DNA of 64,000 nt from Bacteroidota bacterium (GTDB lineage Bacteria; Bacteroidota; Bacteroidia; Flavobacteriales_D; Crocinitomicaceae), in NCBI GenBank assembly GCA_024280295.1, contig JAJRQK010000067.1, positions 1-64,000 of the forward strand, in the 5' to 3' direction. The notes beneath the pieces are model-generated. The model was not told the DNA's origin and did not search any database. It saw only the letters and a program-made list of their open reading frames with translations. Below, piece by piece: positions 27,280 through 37,700 of the stretch. Each line of letters begins with the position of its first letter. Position 1 is the first letter of the stretch. Made by a program: the position numbers and the translations under genes.

Positions 27280-27651
27280 CTAAAGTCCTTCTAATAACTT
27301 TTCTTCTTCTGGAGATAGTTTCGTTGATTTCATTGATGAAATTTTCACAATAACATGATGAAATTTCGGGAAATGATTACCTGGTTCAAAGGTATAGCCC
27401 ATTGCATGATTGCGCAATCTCATCTTGCTTGGAGTACTTTTTAAGCTAGTTTCAATTAACCTTGCACTCGTGACATTCCCCTTCAAGTTCACAGCCAATT
27501 CATACTTCGCCCAGCCAGCTGCTGTTGCTTCAACAAGAAAAGGATGCTTATTCGTCATTTTACGTGAGTCATCAACTATCTCACCACTAATTAATTGTGC
27601 CAAAGAAGCAAAAGAGATTACGATAAATATTAGTGATAAGAAGTTTTTCAT
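27280..27651 (-). CDS. Small secreted protein, possibly TonB C-terminal-like
   Basis: The start is set at ATG 27651 because the next 19 residues (MKNFLSLIFIVISFASLAQ) form a signal peptide; the longer frame overlaps recG and looks non-coding. The remaining 105 residues (WAKYELAVNLKGNVTSARLI, then LRNHAMGYTFEPG) resemble the beta-alpha pattern of TonB C-terminal domains found in small periplasmic proteins, but without a membrane anchor or Pro-rich spacer. The function is unknown. It follows recG by 64 bases. Confidence 0.65.
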   Translation of the reverse strand: MKNFLSLIFIVISFASLAQLISGEIVDDSRKMTNKHPFLVEATAAGWAKYELAVNLKGNVTSARLIETSLKSTPSKMRLRNHAMGYTFEPGNHFPKFHHVIVKISSMKSTKLSPEEEKLLEGL

Positions 27652-27715
27652 TTCGACATTTAGATTACCAATATTACGCAATAGTTCTAAGGAGTTATAG
27701 TTATTTAACAAGAAG

Positions 27716-29809
27716 TTATGAAATGTTGCCCCAGTTAGGTCTAGATCGTAACATAGCTGATAATTTTGTCCGAATAGCACTGTTTTCCACTTTCTCAATA
27801 CTAGGATCATCCATGAGTATCTTTTTTGCAGCATCTCGTGCCAACACAACTAACTGACCATCGGATGCTAGATTCGCTATCTTTAGGTCTAATTCACCAC
27901 TTTGCTGTGTACCCATTAGATCGCCTGCTCCCCTAATCTGTAAATCTACTTCTGCAATCTCGAAGCCATCATTCGTCCGAACCATTGTCTCCATACGTTT
28001 CATGCTTTCCTTTCCGAGTTTATTCCCAGTCATAAGGATGCAATACGATTTTTCTGCACCACGCCCTACCCTACCTCTTAATTGATGAAGTTGCGATAAT
28101 CCAAACCGTTCAGCACTTTCAATAATCATAACAGATGCATTTGGAACGTTGACTCCTACTTCGATAACAGTCGTAGCAACCATTATTTGTGTTTCCCCTT
28201 TGACAAAACGATTCATTTCAAATTCCTTATCAGCTGGTTTCATTTTTCCATGAACAATACTCACATTATAATCTGGTAAAGGAAATGAACGCGTTATTGC
28301 CTCAAATCCATCCATTAAATTGTTGAAATCCAACGTTTCCGATTCATTAATCAATGGATACACAATATAGACTTGTCGTCCCTTTGCTACTTCTTCTTTA
28401 ATGAAGCCAAAAACACGTAATCTGCTCGCCTCTAACCGGTGAGTTGTTGTAATTGGCTTTCTTCCTGGCGGGAGTTCATCAATAACAGAAACATCTAAAT
28501 CGCCATAAAAGGTCATTGCGAGTGTTCTTGGAATCGGAGTTGCGGTCATTATCAATATATGCGGTGGCAGTTTATTTTTCTTCCACATTCTTGCACGTTG
28601 CTTCACACCAAAGCGATGTTGTTCATCAATAATAACAATACCAAGATTTTTGAATACAACTGGATCTTCTAAAAGTGCATGAGTCCCAATTAATATCCCA
28701 ATCTCTCCATTCAACAATTTCTCATGGAGAACAGTTCGATTTTTCTTCTTCGTCGAACCTGTTAACAATGCAACTTCAACGTTGAGTGGTTTCATATACT
28801 GAGAAATGGACTCAAAATGCTGAATCGCGAGTATTTCCGTTGGAGCCATAATTGCCCCTTGAAACCCATTGTCAATTCCTAGAAGCATGCTCAACAATGC
28901 TACAAGTGTTTTTCCAGACCCAACATCTCCTTGTAATAAGCGATTCATGTGATGTCCAGTACGCATGTCATTTCGAATTTCTTTCAATACACGTTTTTGC
29001 GCTCCTGTTAAGTCAAATGGCAAATGATCATTATAGAATGAGTTGAACTTGTCTCCAACCTCACTCATTACATACCCAATAGACTTATTTAGCGTGATTT
29101 TTTTTCGCACTAAAAGTTCCATTTGGAGAAAAAACAACTCCTCGAATTTCAGTCGAAATCTTGCTTGTTGAGCCTCTTGCTCATTCACTGGAAGATGAAT
29201 CAACTCAACTGCTTTAGTCCGATTGATTAATCTGTGTTCCTTACGAATTTTTTCCGACAATAAATCTTCCAGAGGTTGATTTAGGTCCGAGAGTAAAACC
29301 TTCACTAGTTTAGAAATTCCTTTAGAATTCAATCCACGCGATGTTAATTTTTCGGTACTTGAATAGACTGCTTGAAAACCTCCAAGATCATTCATATTTA
29401 GATCTGAAATTTCTGGATGTGGAATGTTCCATTTTCCATTAAACAGTTTCGGTCGACCATAAATCATTAGATCTTTATTGGCCTCTAGGGACGACTTAAT
29501 CCACCGAGCGCCTTTGAACCAAACTAAGTCGATAATTCCTGTATCATCTTGAAACTTTGCGGTGAGTCGCTTGCTTCTACCTACTCCAGTTTCCATAACA
29601 CCTATGATTCGCCCCTTTAATTGAGCAAAACCTTCATGTTCAGCAAGATTTGAAACTTGCTGAAATTCAGAGCGATCGACATAGCGAAATGGATAATATT
29701 CAAGGAGGCCCTGAAATGTGTAAACACCAATTTCCGCCTTAAGAAGATCAGCCCGTTGAGGCCCGACTCCTTTTAGAAATTCGATAGGCGTAATCAGGAA
29801 ATTATTCAT
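27716..29809 (-). CDS. recG: ATP-dependent DNA helicase RecG
   Basis: The 697-residue helicase unwinds branched DNA at stalled forks and during recombination. The N-terminal wedge (OB fold) domain contains FAQLKGRIIGVMETG; motif I is LLQGDVGSGKTLVALL, motif II IIDEQHRFG, motif III MTATPIPRTLAMT, motif VI QLRGRVGRG, and the C-terminal RecG signature is FEIAEVDLQIRGAGDLMGTQ. Length and order are normal. Confidence 0.96.
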   Translation of the reverse strand: MNNFLITPIEFLKGVGPQRADLLKAEIGVYTFQGLLEYYPFRYVDRSEFQQVSNLAEHEGFAQLKGRIIGVMETGVGRSKRLTAKFQDDTGIIDLVWFKGARWIKSSLEANKDLMIYGRPKLFNGKWNIPHPEISDLNMNDLGGFQAVYSSTEKLTSRGLNSKGISKLVKVLLSDLNQPLEDLLSEKIRKEHRLINRTKAVELIHLPVNEQEAQQARFRLKFEELFFLQMELLVRKKITLNKSIGYVMSEVGDKFNSFYNDHLPFDLTGAQKRVLKEIRNDMRTGHHMNRLLQGDVGSGKTLVALLSMLLGIDNGFQGAIMAPTEILAIQHFESISQYMKPLNVEVALLTGSTKKKNRTVLHEKLLNGEIGILIGTHALLEDPVVFKNLGIVIIDEQHRFGVKQRARMWKKNKLPPHILIMTATPIPRTLAMTFYGDLDVSVIDELPPGRKPITTTHRLEASRLRVFGFIKEEVAKGRQVYIVYPLINESETLDFNNLMDGFEAITRSFPLPDYNVSIVHGKMKPADKEFEMNRFVKGETQIMVATTVIEVGVNVPNASVMIIESAERFGLSQLHQLRGRVGRGAEKSYCILMTGNKLGKESMKRMETMVRTNDGFEIAEVDLQIRGAGDLMGTQQSGELDLKIANLASDGQLVVLARDAAKKILMDDPSIEKVENSAIRTKLSAMLRSRPNWGNIS

Positions 29810-29821
29810 GCAAACAAAGCT

Positions 29822-29854
29822 AAAAAAAATCCCTCAGCGTTAACTGAGGGATTT
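29822..29854 (-). terminator. Rho-independent terminator of the DsbD gene cluster
   Basis: A perfect stem AAATCCCTCAG/CTGAGGGATTT (29827..29837 with 29844..29854) is followed on the minus strand by a run of eight T. It begins four bases after the DsbD stop codon. Confidence 0.88.
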
Positions 29855-29858
29855 AGGC

Positions 29859-31619
29859 TTATTTCTGTTCAGCTTCTTTATAGAGTTTAAGACCTTCCTC
29901 TAGCCAACCTCCAAAAGTCGAGGCATTACCGTGATTCTGATAATCAGCAAATCCATTCTCTAAATCCTCTCCATTTGGCCCTAACATTCGGTAATATGGT
30001 TGAGCTGCTATTTCATATTCCGAAATCTCCTTATACATCCATTTATCACCCACTGTTACAATTGGAAAGTCATCCCCATTAACTTTCTCAATTCGTTGCT
30101 CACTTTTAGGGAGTTCTGTTCTCTCATCAATATACAATGACACTATCACAATATCATCTCTCATGTGCTCAATCACTCCTACCTCTCCCCAAACATTTTC
30201 CTCCATTTTTCGGCAATTCACACAGTTCCATCCTGTAAAATCTAAAAGTAGAGGCTTTCCAACTTCTTTTGCATAAGCTTGAGCTTTATCAAAGTCATCA
30301 AACAACCACAAACCCTGTGCTCCAAAGTGCGTGCCTTCAGGTCCATGACTAGCAGATGATCCACCTCCACCACCAAATCCTTGTGGGGATTCAGAGTAAT
30401 GACTTGGTGGTGGGAATGCATTAATTAATTTCAGTGGAGCTCCCCAAAGACCGGGAATCATATATACAACAAGTGTTAATGTTAAAACTCCAAGCATTGC
30501 TCTCCCAACGGATACTTTTTCTATTACATCATCATGCGGTAATCGAAGTTTACCAAATAAATACATTGCGAGTACACCAAATATTGCAATCCAAATCGCA
30601 ATAAATAGCTCTCTCTCCAAGAAATGAGCTTGCCATGCAAGATCCGCATTTGACAAGAACTTAAATGCTAATGCAAGTTCTAAGAATCCTAAGAATACTT
30701 TTACAGTATTTAACCATCCCCCAGATTGAGGCATTGAGTTTAACCATCCTGGGAAGATTGCAAATAACGTAAACGGGAGTGCCAATGCAAATGAGAATCC
30801 GAACATTCCAACAACTGGTGCGATCCCGCCTTTACTTGCAGCTTCAAAAATTAGAGTACCTACGATTGGTCCTGTACAAGAGAATGACACCAAGGCTAAT
30901 ACTAAGGCCATGAAGAAAATACCAATCACACCACCTTTATCAGCTTTAGAGTCTGCGCTGTTCACCCATTTACTCGGCATTCTAATTTCGAATGCTCCCA
31001 TAAATGAAACAGCAAACACTACTAATAGTACAAAGAAGAAGATGTTAAACCACGGATTAGTGGACATTTCATTCAATACTGCGGGACCAAAGATTGCAGT
31101 AACAACAGTTCCTAATAATATGTAGATAATAATAATTGATACCCCATAAATCATTGCATTCTTAATACCAGCAGCCTTACTCTTACTTTGTTTAGTAAAG
31201 AAACTTACAGTCATAGGTATCATCGGGAACACACATGGCGTAAGAAGTGCAGCTATACCGCTAATAAATGAGAGAATGAATAAACTCCAAAGAGATTTCC
31301 CTTCTGTTGCAGATTTCTCCTTTTTTTTCGTTTTAGATTCAGTTCCTTTAGTTGAACTTTCACTTTTCGGTGTAGCCCACTTTGGTGTAGCCCTGTCACC
31401 TGTTCCTAAATCAAGAACAAGCATTTTTAAGTCTTTACTCTCGCTAAGTTCATCAAAATTATCCGCAGCACTAATCAAATCCAAGGCATCAAAATAATCT
31501 TGATCCGTTTCAACAAGCTTAAGAAGTTCCGTCGCATCTACTTCACCCAAAGGGGTAGATAATGAAATAGATACGAAACTTAAAATAAAAAATAAGGAGG
31601 TGATAATTCTATTTCTCAT
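29859..31619 (-). CDS. DsbD-like thiol:disulfide interchange protein (membrane and thioredoxin domains)
   Basis: After a signal-like N-terminus and a short periplasmic stretch come eight membrane helices of the CcdA/DsbD type (about 110-445, with the conserved Cys-Pro in LTPCVFPMIPM and SFSCTGPIVG), then a C-terminal thioredoxin domain with WNCVNCRKME. It carries electrons from cytoplasmic thioredoxin to the periplasm. ATG 31619 is preferred; it overlaps the previous stop by 11 bases. The N-terminal DsbD-alpha domain that other species fuse to this protein is encoded separately by the two genes upstream. Confidence 0.9.
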   Translation of the reverse strand: MRNRIITSLFFILSFVSISLSTPLGEVDATELLKLVETDQDYFDALDLISAADNFDELSESKDLKMLVLDLGTGDRATPKWATPKSESSTKGTESKTKKKEKSATEGKSLWSLFILSFISGIAALLTPCVFPMIPMTVSFFTKQSKSKAAGIKNAMIYGVSIIIIYILLGTVVTAIFGPAVLNEMSTNPWFNIFFFVLLVVFAVSFMGAFEIRMPSKWVNSADSKADKGGVIGIFFMALVLALVSFSCTGPIVGTLIFEAASKGGIAPVVGMFGFSFALALPFTLFAIFPGWLNSMPQSGGWLNTVKVFLGFLELALAFKFLSNADLAWQAHFLERELFIAIWIAIFGVLAMYLFGKLRLPHDDVIEKVSVGRAMLGVLTLTLVVYMIPGLWGAPLKLINAFPPPSHYSESPQGFGGGGGSSASHGPEGTHFGAQGLWLFDDFDKAQAYAKEVGKPLLLDFTGWNCVNCRKMEENVWGEVGVIEHMRDDIVIVSLYIDERTELPKSEQRIEKVNGDDFPIVTVGDKWMYKEISEYEIAAQPYYRMLGPNGEDLENGFADYQNHGNASTFGGWLEEGLKLYKEAEQK

Positions 31620-32271
31620 CGCTGTCAACTAGTGTTAAATATTTCTTGTAAAAAGGTGCACTATTACCTTTAGGTACTTCATACCATTCATCATTCATTC
31701 TAACAAAAGAAGTTCCATTTTTATCTTTCGCAATACCTTCCTTCTCTTCAGTAAAGCTTTTCTCAATATCAGTCTGAGAAACATCTTTTTCAGAGCAACC
31801 TTTTACTTTAACAGTAAATTCTTCCGTGTATGGCATAAGACATTTCGATTCATCACATGTTTGATAACCAAACTCTCCTGAAATTTCAAAATCTTTTTCA
31901 GAGGTGATTTTAATCTTCTGCTTAAAATAAACTGTCCCTTCATGATAGGAAATCATTTCTTGACTAGCTTCATCCATCATTACCGTTGCTTTAGGCTCTC
32001 GAACAGCTCCTACTTTTTTGTAATTTGAAGATTCATCAAGATCCAAACTTGTTGGAAAACCAAAAGTCCCTTCAGGTAAAACAATAGAATTAATATGCCA
32101 ATGCTCTACCATTGTTATTTTCCCAATGATAGTTGCGTCACATCCATCTTGAGTGATACTAAACTCAACTTTCACCTTATCTGGAGGCATTTCGACTTGA
32201 GATGACGCCGTCAGCACAAAGCCAAAAACGCCGATTAACATCAATACTGTATGAAATTTTAATTTCTTCAT
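31609..32271 (-). CDS. Periplasmic DsbD N-terminal-like domain protein
   Basis: The 220-residue protein has a signal peptide (to ASSQ, about residue 25) and a DsbD-alpha-like immunoglobulin fold with the paired cysteines in YQTCDESKCLMPYTEEF. A further 50 residues after a third Cys (VKVKGC) have no known domain. It should accept electrons from the membrane protein encoded downstream and pass them to periplasmic targets. Its start abuts the stop of the preceding gene and its end overlaps the next, so the three genes form one translationally coupled unit. Confidence 0.82.
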   Translation of the reverse strand: MKKLKFHTVLMLIGVFGFVLTASSQVEMPPDKVKVEFSITQDGCDATIIGKITMVEHWHINSIVLPEGTFGFPTSLDLDESSNYKKVGAVREPKATVMMDEASQEMISYHEGTVYFKQKIKITSEKDFEISGEFGYQTCDESKCLMPYTEEFTVKVKGCSEKDVSQTDIEKSFTEEKEGIAKDKNGTSFVRMNDEWYEVPKGNSAPFYKKYLTLVDSDEK

Positions 32272-32703
32272 TTATCTAAAACTAAGTGTAATTATTTTAT
32301 CTGTTGGGGGTAAGCAAGTTTCTCCATTGCACACCATAAATGTAATTGTGACATCTACATCTCCAGCAGTTTTAACTTTCACCTTCTGTGAAAACCTAAC
32401 ATCATCTACAAAATAGGCCAAATCACCTTCGAAATTTCCGTCGTACTCTTCGATCGCTTGAGGCTCGCTAACCTTACCAAGAAATTTAACTGATTTTGTA
32501 TTTGCAAATTCAAAAGAAGTAGGAATTGGACCAATCCCATTATTGATATTCTGACTATACAAGTGCCAGCCGTCTTCAATTTCAGCATCAAAATAAACAA
32601 TACCTTCCTCTTTATCATAGGCATACGTCCATTCAACAACTTCTTGAGAGAAGCTCATGCATGTAGTAAAAAGAAAAGACGCAAAAAGGATTCGCTGAAT
32701 CAT
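32272..32703 (-). CDS. Second periplasmic DsbD N-terminal-like domain protein
   Basis: The product has 143 residues with a signal peptide (MIQRILFASFLFTTCMSFSQ) and the DsbD-alpha pattern DGWHLYSQNI and MVCNGETCLPPTDKII, containing the Cys pair. It is shorter than its neighbour and lacks the C-terminal extension. It is the first gene of the three-gene DsbD unit. Two similar domains suggest different reduction partners, for example cytochrome c maturation and another thiol protein; this is inference. Confidence 0.82.
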   Translation of the reverse strand: MIQRILFASFLFTTCMSFSQEVVEWTYAYDKEEGIVYFDAEIEDGWHLYSQNINNGIGPIPTSFEFANTKSVKFLGKVSEPQAIEEYDGNFEGDLAYFVDDVRFSQKVKVKTAGDVDVTITFMVCNGETCLPPTDKIITLSFR

Positions 32704-32819
32704 ATATCAAATCTACGAATAACGTTCAGATAAATGAGGCTAATAATTGGAAATATCCTTGTAATCCCAGTTTACAATATCAGAGATCAATGCACTATAA
32801 AATAAGGAATGGTAAAATA

Positions 32820-33101
32820 TTATGATTTGATTTCTACAATGTGATCAATTGGCAACCAAACACCTCCTTTTAGACAAATATACTTTGCTCCATACGCCCA
32901 AATAGTTGTATCAACACGTTTTGGCCCCTTATCATCCTCGAAGTAAATAGATACTTTAGTATGGTATGCATTTCCTAAACGTGTAGCGTTTCGAATTTGA
33001 TTGGTTAATTCTGGATGCTGGGTCCTAGTTGCTTTAGTCCCAAAAGATAATGAACTAATAATTTCTTTCTCAACTGTCTCTGGTTTGATCGCTGCTTCCA
33101 T
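32820..33101 (-). CDS. Hypothetical protein
   Basis: I do not recognise this 93-residue protein. It is hydrophilic, without signal peptide or membrane helix, and ends in a strand-rich half (KVSIYFEDDKGPKRVDTTIW, then WLPIDHIVEI). The sequence has normal coding character. It stands alone upstream of the DsbD unit and about 115 bases from it. Confidence 0.6.
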   Translation of the reverse strand: MEAAIKPETVEKEIISSLSFGTKATRTQHPELTNQIRNATRLGNAYHTKVSIYFEDDKGPKRVDTTIWAYGAKYICLKGGVWLPIDHIVEIKS

Positions 33102-33337
33102 AATTATTTCATGTTTAGATGAATAATGTAGACAATAATCTACTTATATCCAAATTATCAACTCACTCAATCGCAGTAAACATATTTCAATTACATTATT
33201 TGGAGTTGAAATACCAGACTAAATTTCTATTACGATTAATCAGTACATTACTATTACCTTACCTTCAAAAATAGTAATACAAATCATTGTACTCTTGCAA
33301 TGCATTTTGTACGTTTACATCTACTAAAACTATTCAC

Positions 33338-33631
33338 ATGACAGAATCAGGTAAAGAAATTTTAGATCGAGTAAAAAAAATGAAAACCCTCAACATCGCT
33401 GGAAATAGTGGTGGATTTGCAGTTTTAGAATACAAAAACGGTACATTTCAATTTGTCACAGGGTTTGGCGCAGTTGAAGAAAGTAGACGAGAGATTTCAC
33501 CAAATGAAGCATTGCAGATCGTGAAAAATAAAATTCTACAAAAGGGTGTGTTCTTTGATGAAATTACAATTTCTTCAAATTCAGATGAAGATGTCTTAAA
33601 TTATTGGATCCAAGAAAAACCACTTGGCTAA
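33338..33631 (+). CDS. Hypothetical protein
   Basis: The 97-residue product from ATG 33338 (MTESGKEILDRVKKMKTLNI) is small and soluble with a predicted alpha-beta pattern; the upstream TTG at 33287 adds 17 unlikely residues. I do not recognise a family. It is monocistronic and converges on tsaD. Confidence 0.6.
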   Translation: MTESGKEILDRVKKMKTLNIAGNSGGFAVLEYKNGTFQFVTGFGAVEESRREISPNEALQIVKNKILQKGVFFDEITISSNSDEDVLNYWIQEKPLG

Positions 33632-33712
33632 TCCTATTTAACACAAGTTCAACTCTAAACATTGACTTTTTTGTTTGCTCTAAGGTGAACTTAAAAAATA
33701 GAATGATTACAA

Positions 33713-34747
33713 TTAAACCAGTGATTTGAAAGGTATTCTTGCCTGCGCAGAAACAGATTGATTGCTATGAAGACCTGCCTCATGCATGAACTTCCCAGTT
33801 ATGGCAATCATTGCTGCATTATCTGTACAATACTCAAAACGAGGAATGTGCGTTTTCCAGCCAAATTGTTCTCCAACAGAAATTAGTCGTGATCTCAGTT
33901 CACTGTTTGCGGATACACCACCTGCAATTGCTATTTCATTTATTTTCAACTCCTTCGAGGCCAAAACTAATTTCACGAAAAGCACATCAATAATCGATTT
34001 TTGTACAGAAGCACATAAATCATCCAAGTTCTCAGAAATAAAATCAGGATTAATCTTCTCTTGTTTCTGCAAAAAGTATAGAACGGAAGTTTTCAATCCA
34101 CTAAAACTATAATTATATCCATCTACACGTGGTTTTGCAAATTGAAATACTTTAGGGTCACCTCTCTGAGCATGCTTGTCAATTAGCGGTCCTCCTGGAT
34201 ATCGAAAACCGAGTAGTTTTGCTATTTTATCGAATGCCTCACCAGCCGCATCATCAATTGTAGAACCAATAATCTCCATTTTTAACGGCGACTTTACATG
34301 AACAATTTGTGTATGCCCCCCAGAAACAGTTAAACATAGAAAAGGAAATGCTGGCTTGTCTCGATCTTTATCATCAATAAAATGAGCTAGAACATGTCCA
34401 TACATGTGATTAACATCAATTAGCGGAATATTCATTGCCATTGCAAATGACTTTGCGAATGATGTCCCAACAACCAATGAACCAAGCAAACCTGGGCCTT
34501 TTGTGAAAGCAATTGCGTCAATATCAGCTTTATTGATTCTCGCTTTTGCTATCGCCGCCGAAACAACAGGAACTATGTTTTGTAAATGAGCTCGACTTGC
34601 CAACTCAGGTACAACCCCACCATATTCACTATGAATTTCCTGTCCTGCAATTAAGTTAGATAAAATGGCGTTATTCTTGAGTATAGCAGCTGAGGTATCG
34701 TCACATGACGATTCAATAGCTAATATGATGGTCTCTTTTTGGTCCAC
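33713..34747 (-). CDS. tsaD: tRNA N6-adenosine threonylcarbamoyltransferase TsaD
   Basis: TsaD transfers the threonylcarbamoyl group to A37 of tRNAs that read ANN codons, with TsaB and TsaE. The ASKHA ATPase start is TIILAIESSCDDTSAAIL and the metal site is NHMYGHVLAH; GGHTQIV, GEAFDK and IAGGVSANSELR are also present. The GTG at 34747 gives a start typical of the family; the TTG at 34774 would overlap the divergent gene. About 345 residues is normal length. Only some 20 bases separate it from the divergent TamB-like start. Confidence 0.95.
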   Translation of the reverse strand: MDQKETIILAIESSCDDTSAAILKNNAILSNLIAGQEIHSEYGGVVPELASRAHLQNIVPVVSAAIAKARINKADIDAIAFTKGPGLLGSLVVGTSFAKSFAMAMNIPLIDVNHMYGHVLAHFIDDKDRDKPAFPFLCLTVSGGHTQIVHVKSPLKMEIIGSTIDDAAGEAFDKIAKLLGFRYPGGPLIDKHAQRGDPKVFQFAKPRVDGYNYSFSGLKTSVLYFLQKQEKINPDFISENLDDLCASVQKSIIDVLFVKLVLASKELKINEIAIAGGVSANSELRSRLISVGEQFGWKTHIPRFEYCTDNAAMIAITGKFMHEAGLHSNQSVSAQARIPFKSLV

Positions 34748-34767
34748 AATCCGTATTATTGCAAAGT

Positions 34768-37700
34768 ATGGCAAATTTAGTCAAAATATTAGGACGCAGT
34801 TTCGGGATAGTATTCGAGTTGATCTTGATATTCATCATTGCCTTCGCATTTGCAATTCGTACATCTCCCGTTCAAACTTATTTAGCAAATAAAGCAACTG
34901 ATTTCCTATCTAAAGAACTCAAAACCAACATAAAAATTGATAAGGTGTCAATTATCTTCTTTGATGAAGTTGCACTCGATGGATTTTTAATTCTCGATCA
35001 ACAAGGAGATTCCTTATTTTCTGCTGAGACAGTTTACGCCACCATTGATGAAATGCGACTATCAGGTAATTATTTCAAGATTGGAAAACTTAGACTTGAT
35101 CAAGGATATGCTCACATTAAAAAAAATAAATCTGGGGAAATGAATATGCAATTCTTGACAGATTATTTTGCCACTGACAAGAAAAAAGAAAGCAAGAACC
35201 TTGAATTTGCTATTACCTCCGTTGAATTAAATAACTCACGCTTTATTTATGATGATGATAGGAATGAAGAGAAATTATTTGGGGTAGATTACGCGCATCT
35301 TGACGCAAAAAACATTAATGCAAGAATAAATGACATATCAATTATTAATGCTGATATCAAAGCAACAATCGAAGAATTTAGCGCCGAAGAACAATCTGGT
35401 TTCATCCTAGAGAAATTAACCACAAAAACTGATATTTCCACGAACGGAATATTTCTTTCTGAGTTTCATCTAAAATCTGATAAATCATCTATTCATGCAA
35501 CAAAATTCAACTTGAAATCAAGTCAATTATCTGACTTCACCACCTTCGTTGATAGTGTATCTTTTGATGCTGACATTACAGAAAGCACTGTTGCGATGGA
35601 AGATGTGGCTCTTTTCGGTAGAGCTTTAGAAGGGATGGATGAAATTATCCAACTCAAAACCAAAATCTCTAAAAAGGTCAAGAACTTGAAACTCTATGAA
35701 CTCGACGTTCGGATTAAGGAGAAAACAAAAATACAAGGAACGATTAACCTCGTGGATTTTGCTAATCTTGAAAAAGCCTTCTTTCAAGAGCAGATTGATT
35801 ATGCCTATATCGATGTAGAGGAATTAGAAAAAATTAAACTCCCAAAATCATCTTCATCAGAATACCTAGACATGGATGATCGTGTTAAACGATTAAAGTA
35901 CTTTAGGGCTAAAAATGTTTCTTTGATTGGATTCTATTCACAGTTTGTGTTAAATGCAAACCATATTCGAACAGCACTCGGAGGAATAAGAATGGATAAC
36001 GGAATAGTATTCACTCAAAACAAACCCAATAAGTCGCTTCTATTCTCTAAATCCATTGGGAGTTCATACGATATTAAGGTAGAACACTTTAATTTGGGAG
36101 CACTTCTCGGAAGCACTACTCTCGGTGAGGTAGATGGAATTATGAATCTTTCTGGAGAAGCTTTTTCACCGTCCAAAATAGTATTCGACGACATCTCAGG
36201 AGAAATAAACCGATTCGACTTGATGAATTATCCATATTCTAATATCGTCATTGAAAAAGGTACGTTTAAGAACAACATATTTGATGCAAATGTTGAGATA
36301 AATGATCCAAACTTAACAATGAGTTTTATTGGTGGAATTGATTTGAACGGAAGTCAGAATATGTCATTCAAAGCAGACGTTACAGAAGCTGTCCTCAATC
36401 GGCTTGGCTTAACAAATGTCCCTTCATCCTTAGCGACGACTATAGATATCAACCTTGATGGAACCAACATCAATAATTACAACGGAACAGTGATTGTGGA
36501 TTGCTTCTCTTATGTTGAGAATTCGAAGGAGGTAAATATGCCAATTCTAAGCCTTGACATTAGTAGATCTGAAACCATTGACAGTTTTACGATGGAAAGT
36601 TCTATTGCAACGATCGGCATTCAAGGGAAAATCGACTTCACTCACATCTGGTCTCACATTAATAACGCTGTCAGTGAAATTTTCCCTGCACTCTATTCTG
36701 AAAACCATGAAGATACCGATGATCACATTGAGGATTTCTTCAAATTTCAAGTCAAACTTAAAGATGCTAATGAGTTCCTATCCGTTTTTGCTCCTGGAAT
36801 TCGTGTTACAAATGGCACTAGTTTAGAAGGCAATTACGCTGCACAGACTTCAAATTTTAATACAGTTTTTAAATCAGATCTATTCGTTTACAATGAAATG
36901 GAATTTTCTGACTTGCTACTTAACCAAAGAATCACTGCCAATCAACTTGAACTTGAATATCATGTAGATGAATTTAAATATAATGATTCACTAAGTTTCA
37001 ATGATTTATTTTTCACTACCAATGGAGGAGATAATAACCTCATCTCAGAGTTCACATGGGATCAAGAAACCCCCAACGCCTCATCTATTAAGTGGGAAAC
37101 ACATGTAAACGATTTTGATCATTTCAATTTTTTAATTCAACCATCCTACTTCAGTATTAATGAGCGAAAATGGGAAATTACTGATGCCTCAAATTTTAAA
37201 ATTAAGAGTGATACTGTCCAAGTAAAGAAATTCCTCGTAAAGAGAGATCATCAATCGATCAAACTTTCCGGCCAATTCTCTCGACAGGATAAGCATAGAT
37301 TGAAATTTGATATTAAAAGTCTACAACTCGACGAAATTTCTGAGTTTATTTCGGATACCTACAAATTTAAAGGAGAATTAAATTCGTTCGGTTACATTGC
37401 CAATCCATACGATAACTTCCAACATGCTGGTACTGCTCACATAATTGGATTCTATATGGATCAACAGGAAATTGGAGACATTCTAATTAATTCGAAATGG
37501 GATAAACCTAATAAAAGTATTCGGCTGAACGGAGATCTAATGTATAAAGGCCTTAGGAATTTTGATTTCGAAGGCAAGTATTTTGTTGAACGCGAAAAGG
37601 AAAATTTAGAGTTTGACTTAGTTTTTGACAAGACAGACATTGAGTTTACGAATGCATTTATGGATCCCGATGTTCTTGGTGATATTCATGGATTCCTTGA

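Noticed and set aside
27652-27849. Longer N-terminus for the small secreted protein
   Set aside because: It overlaps recG out of frame, and the internal ATG at 27651 begins a proper signal peptide.
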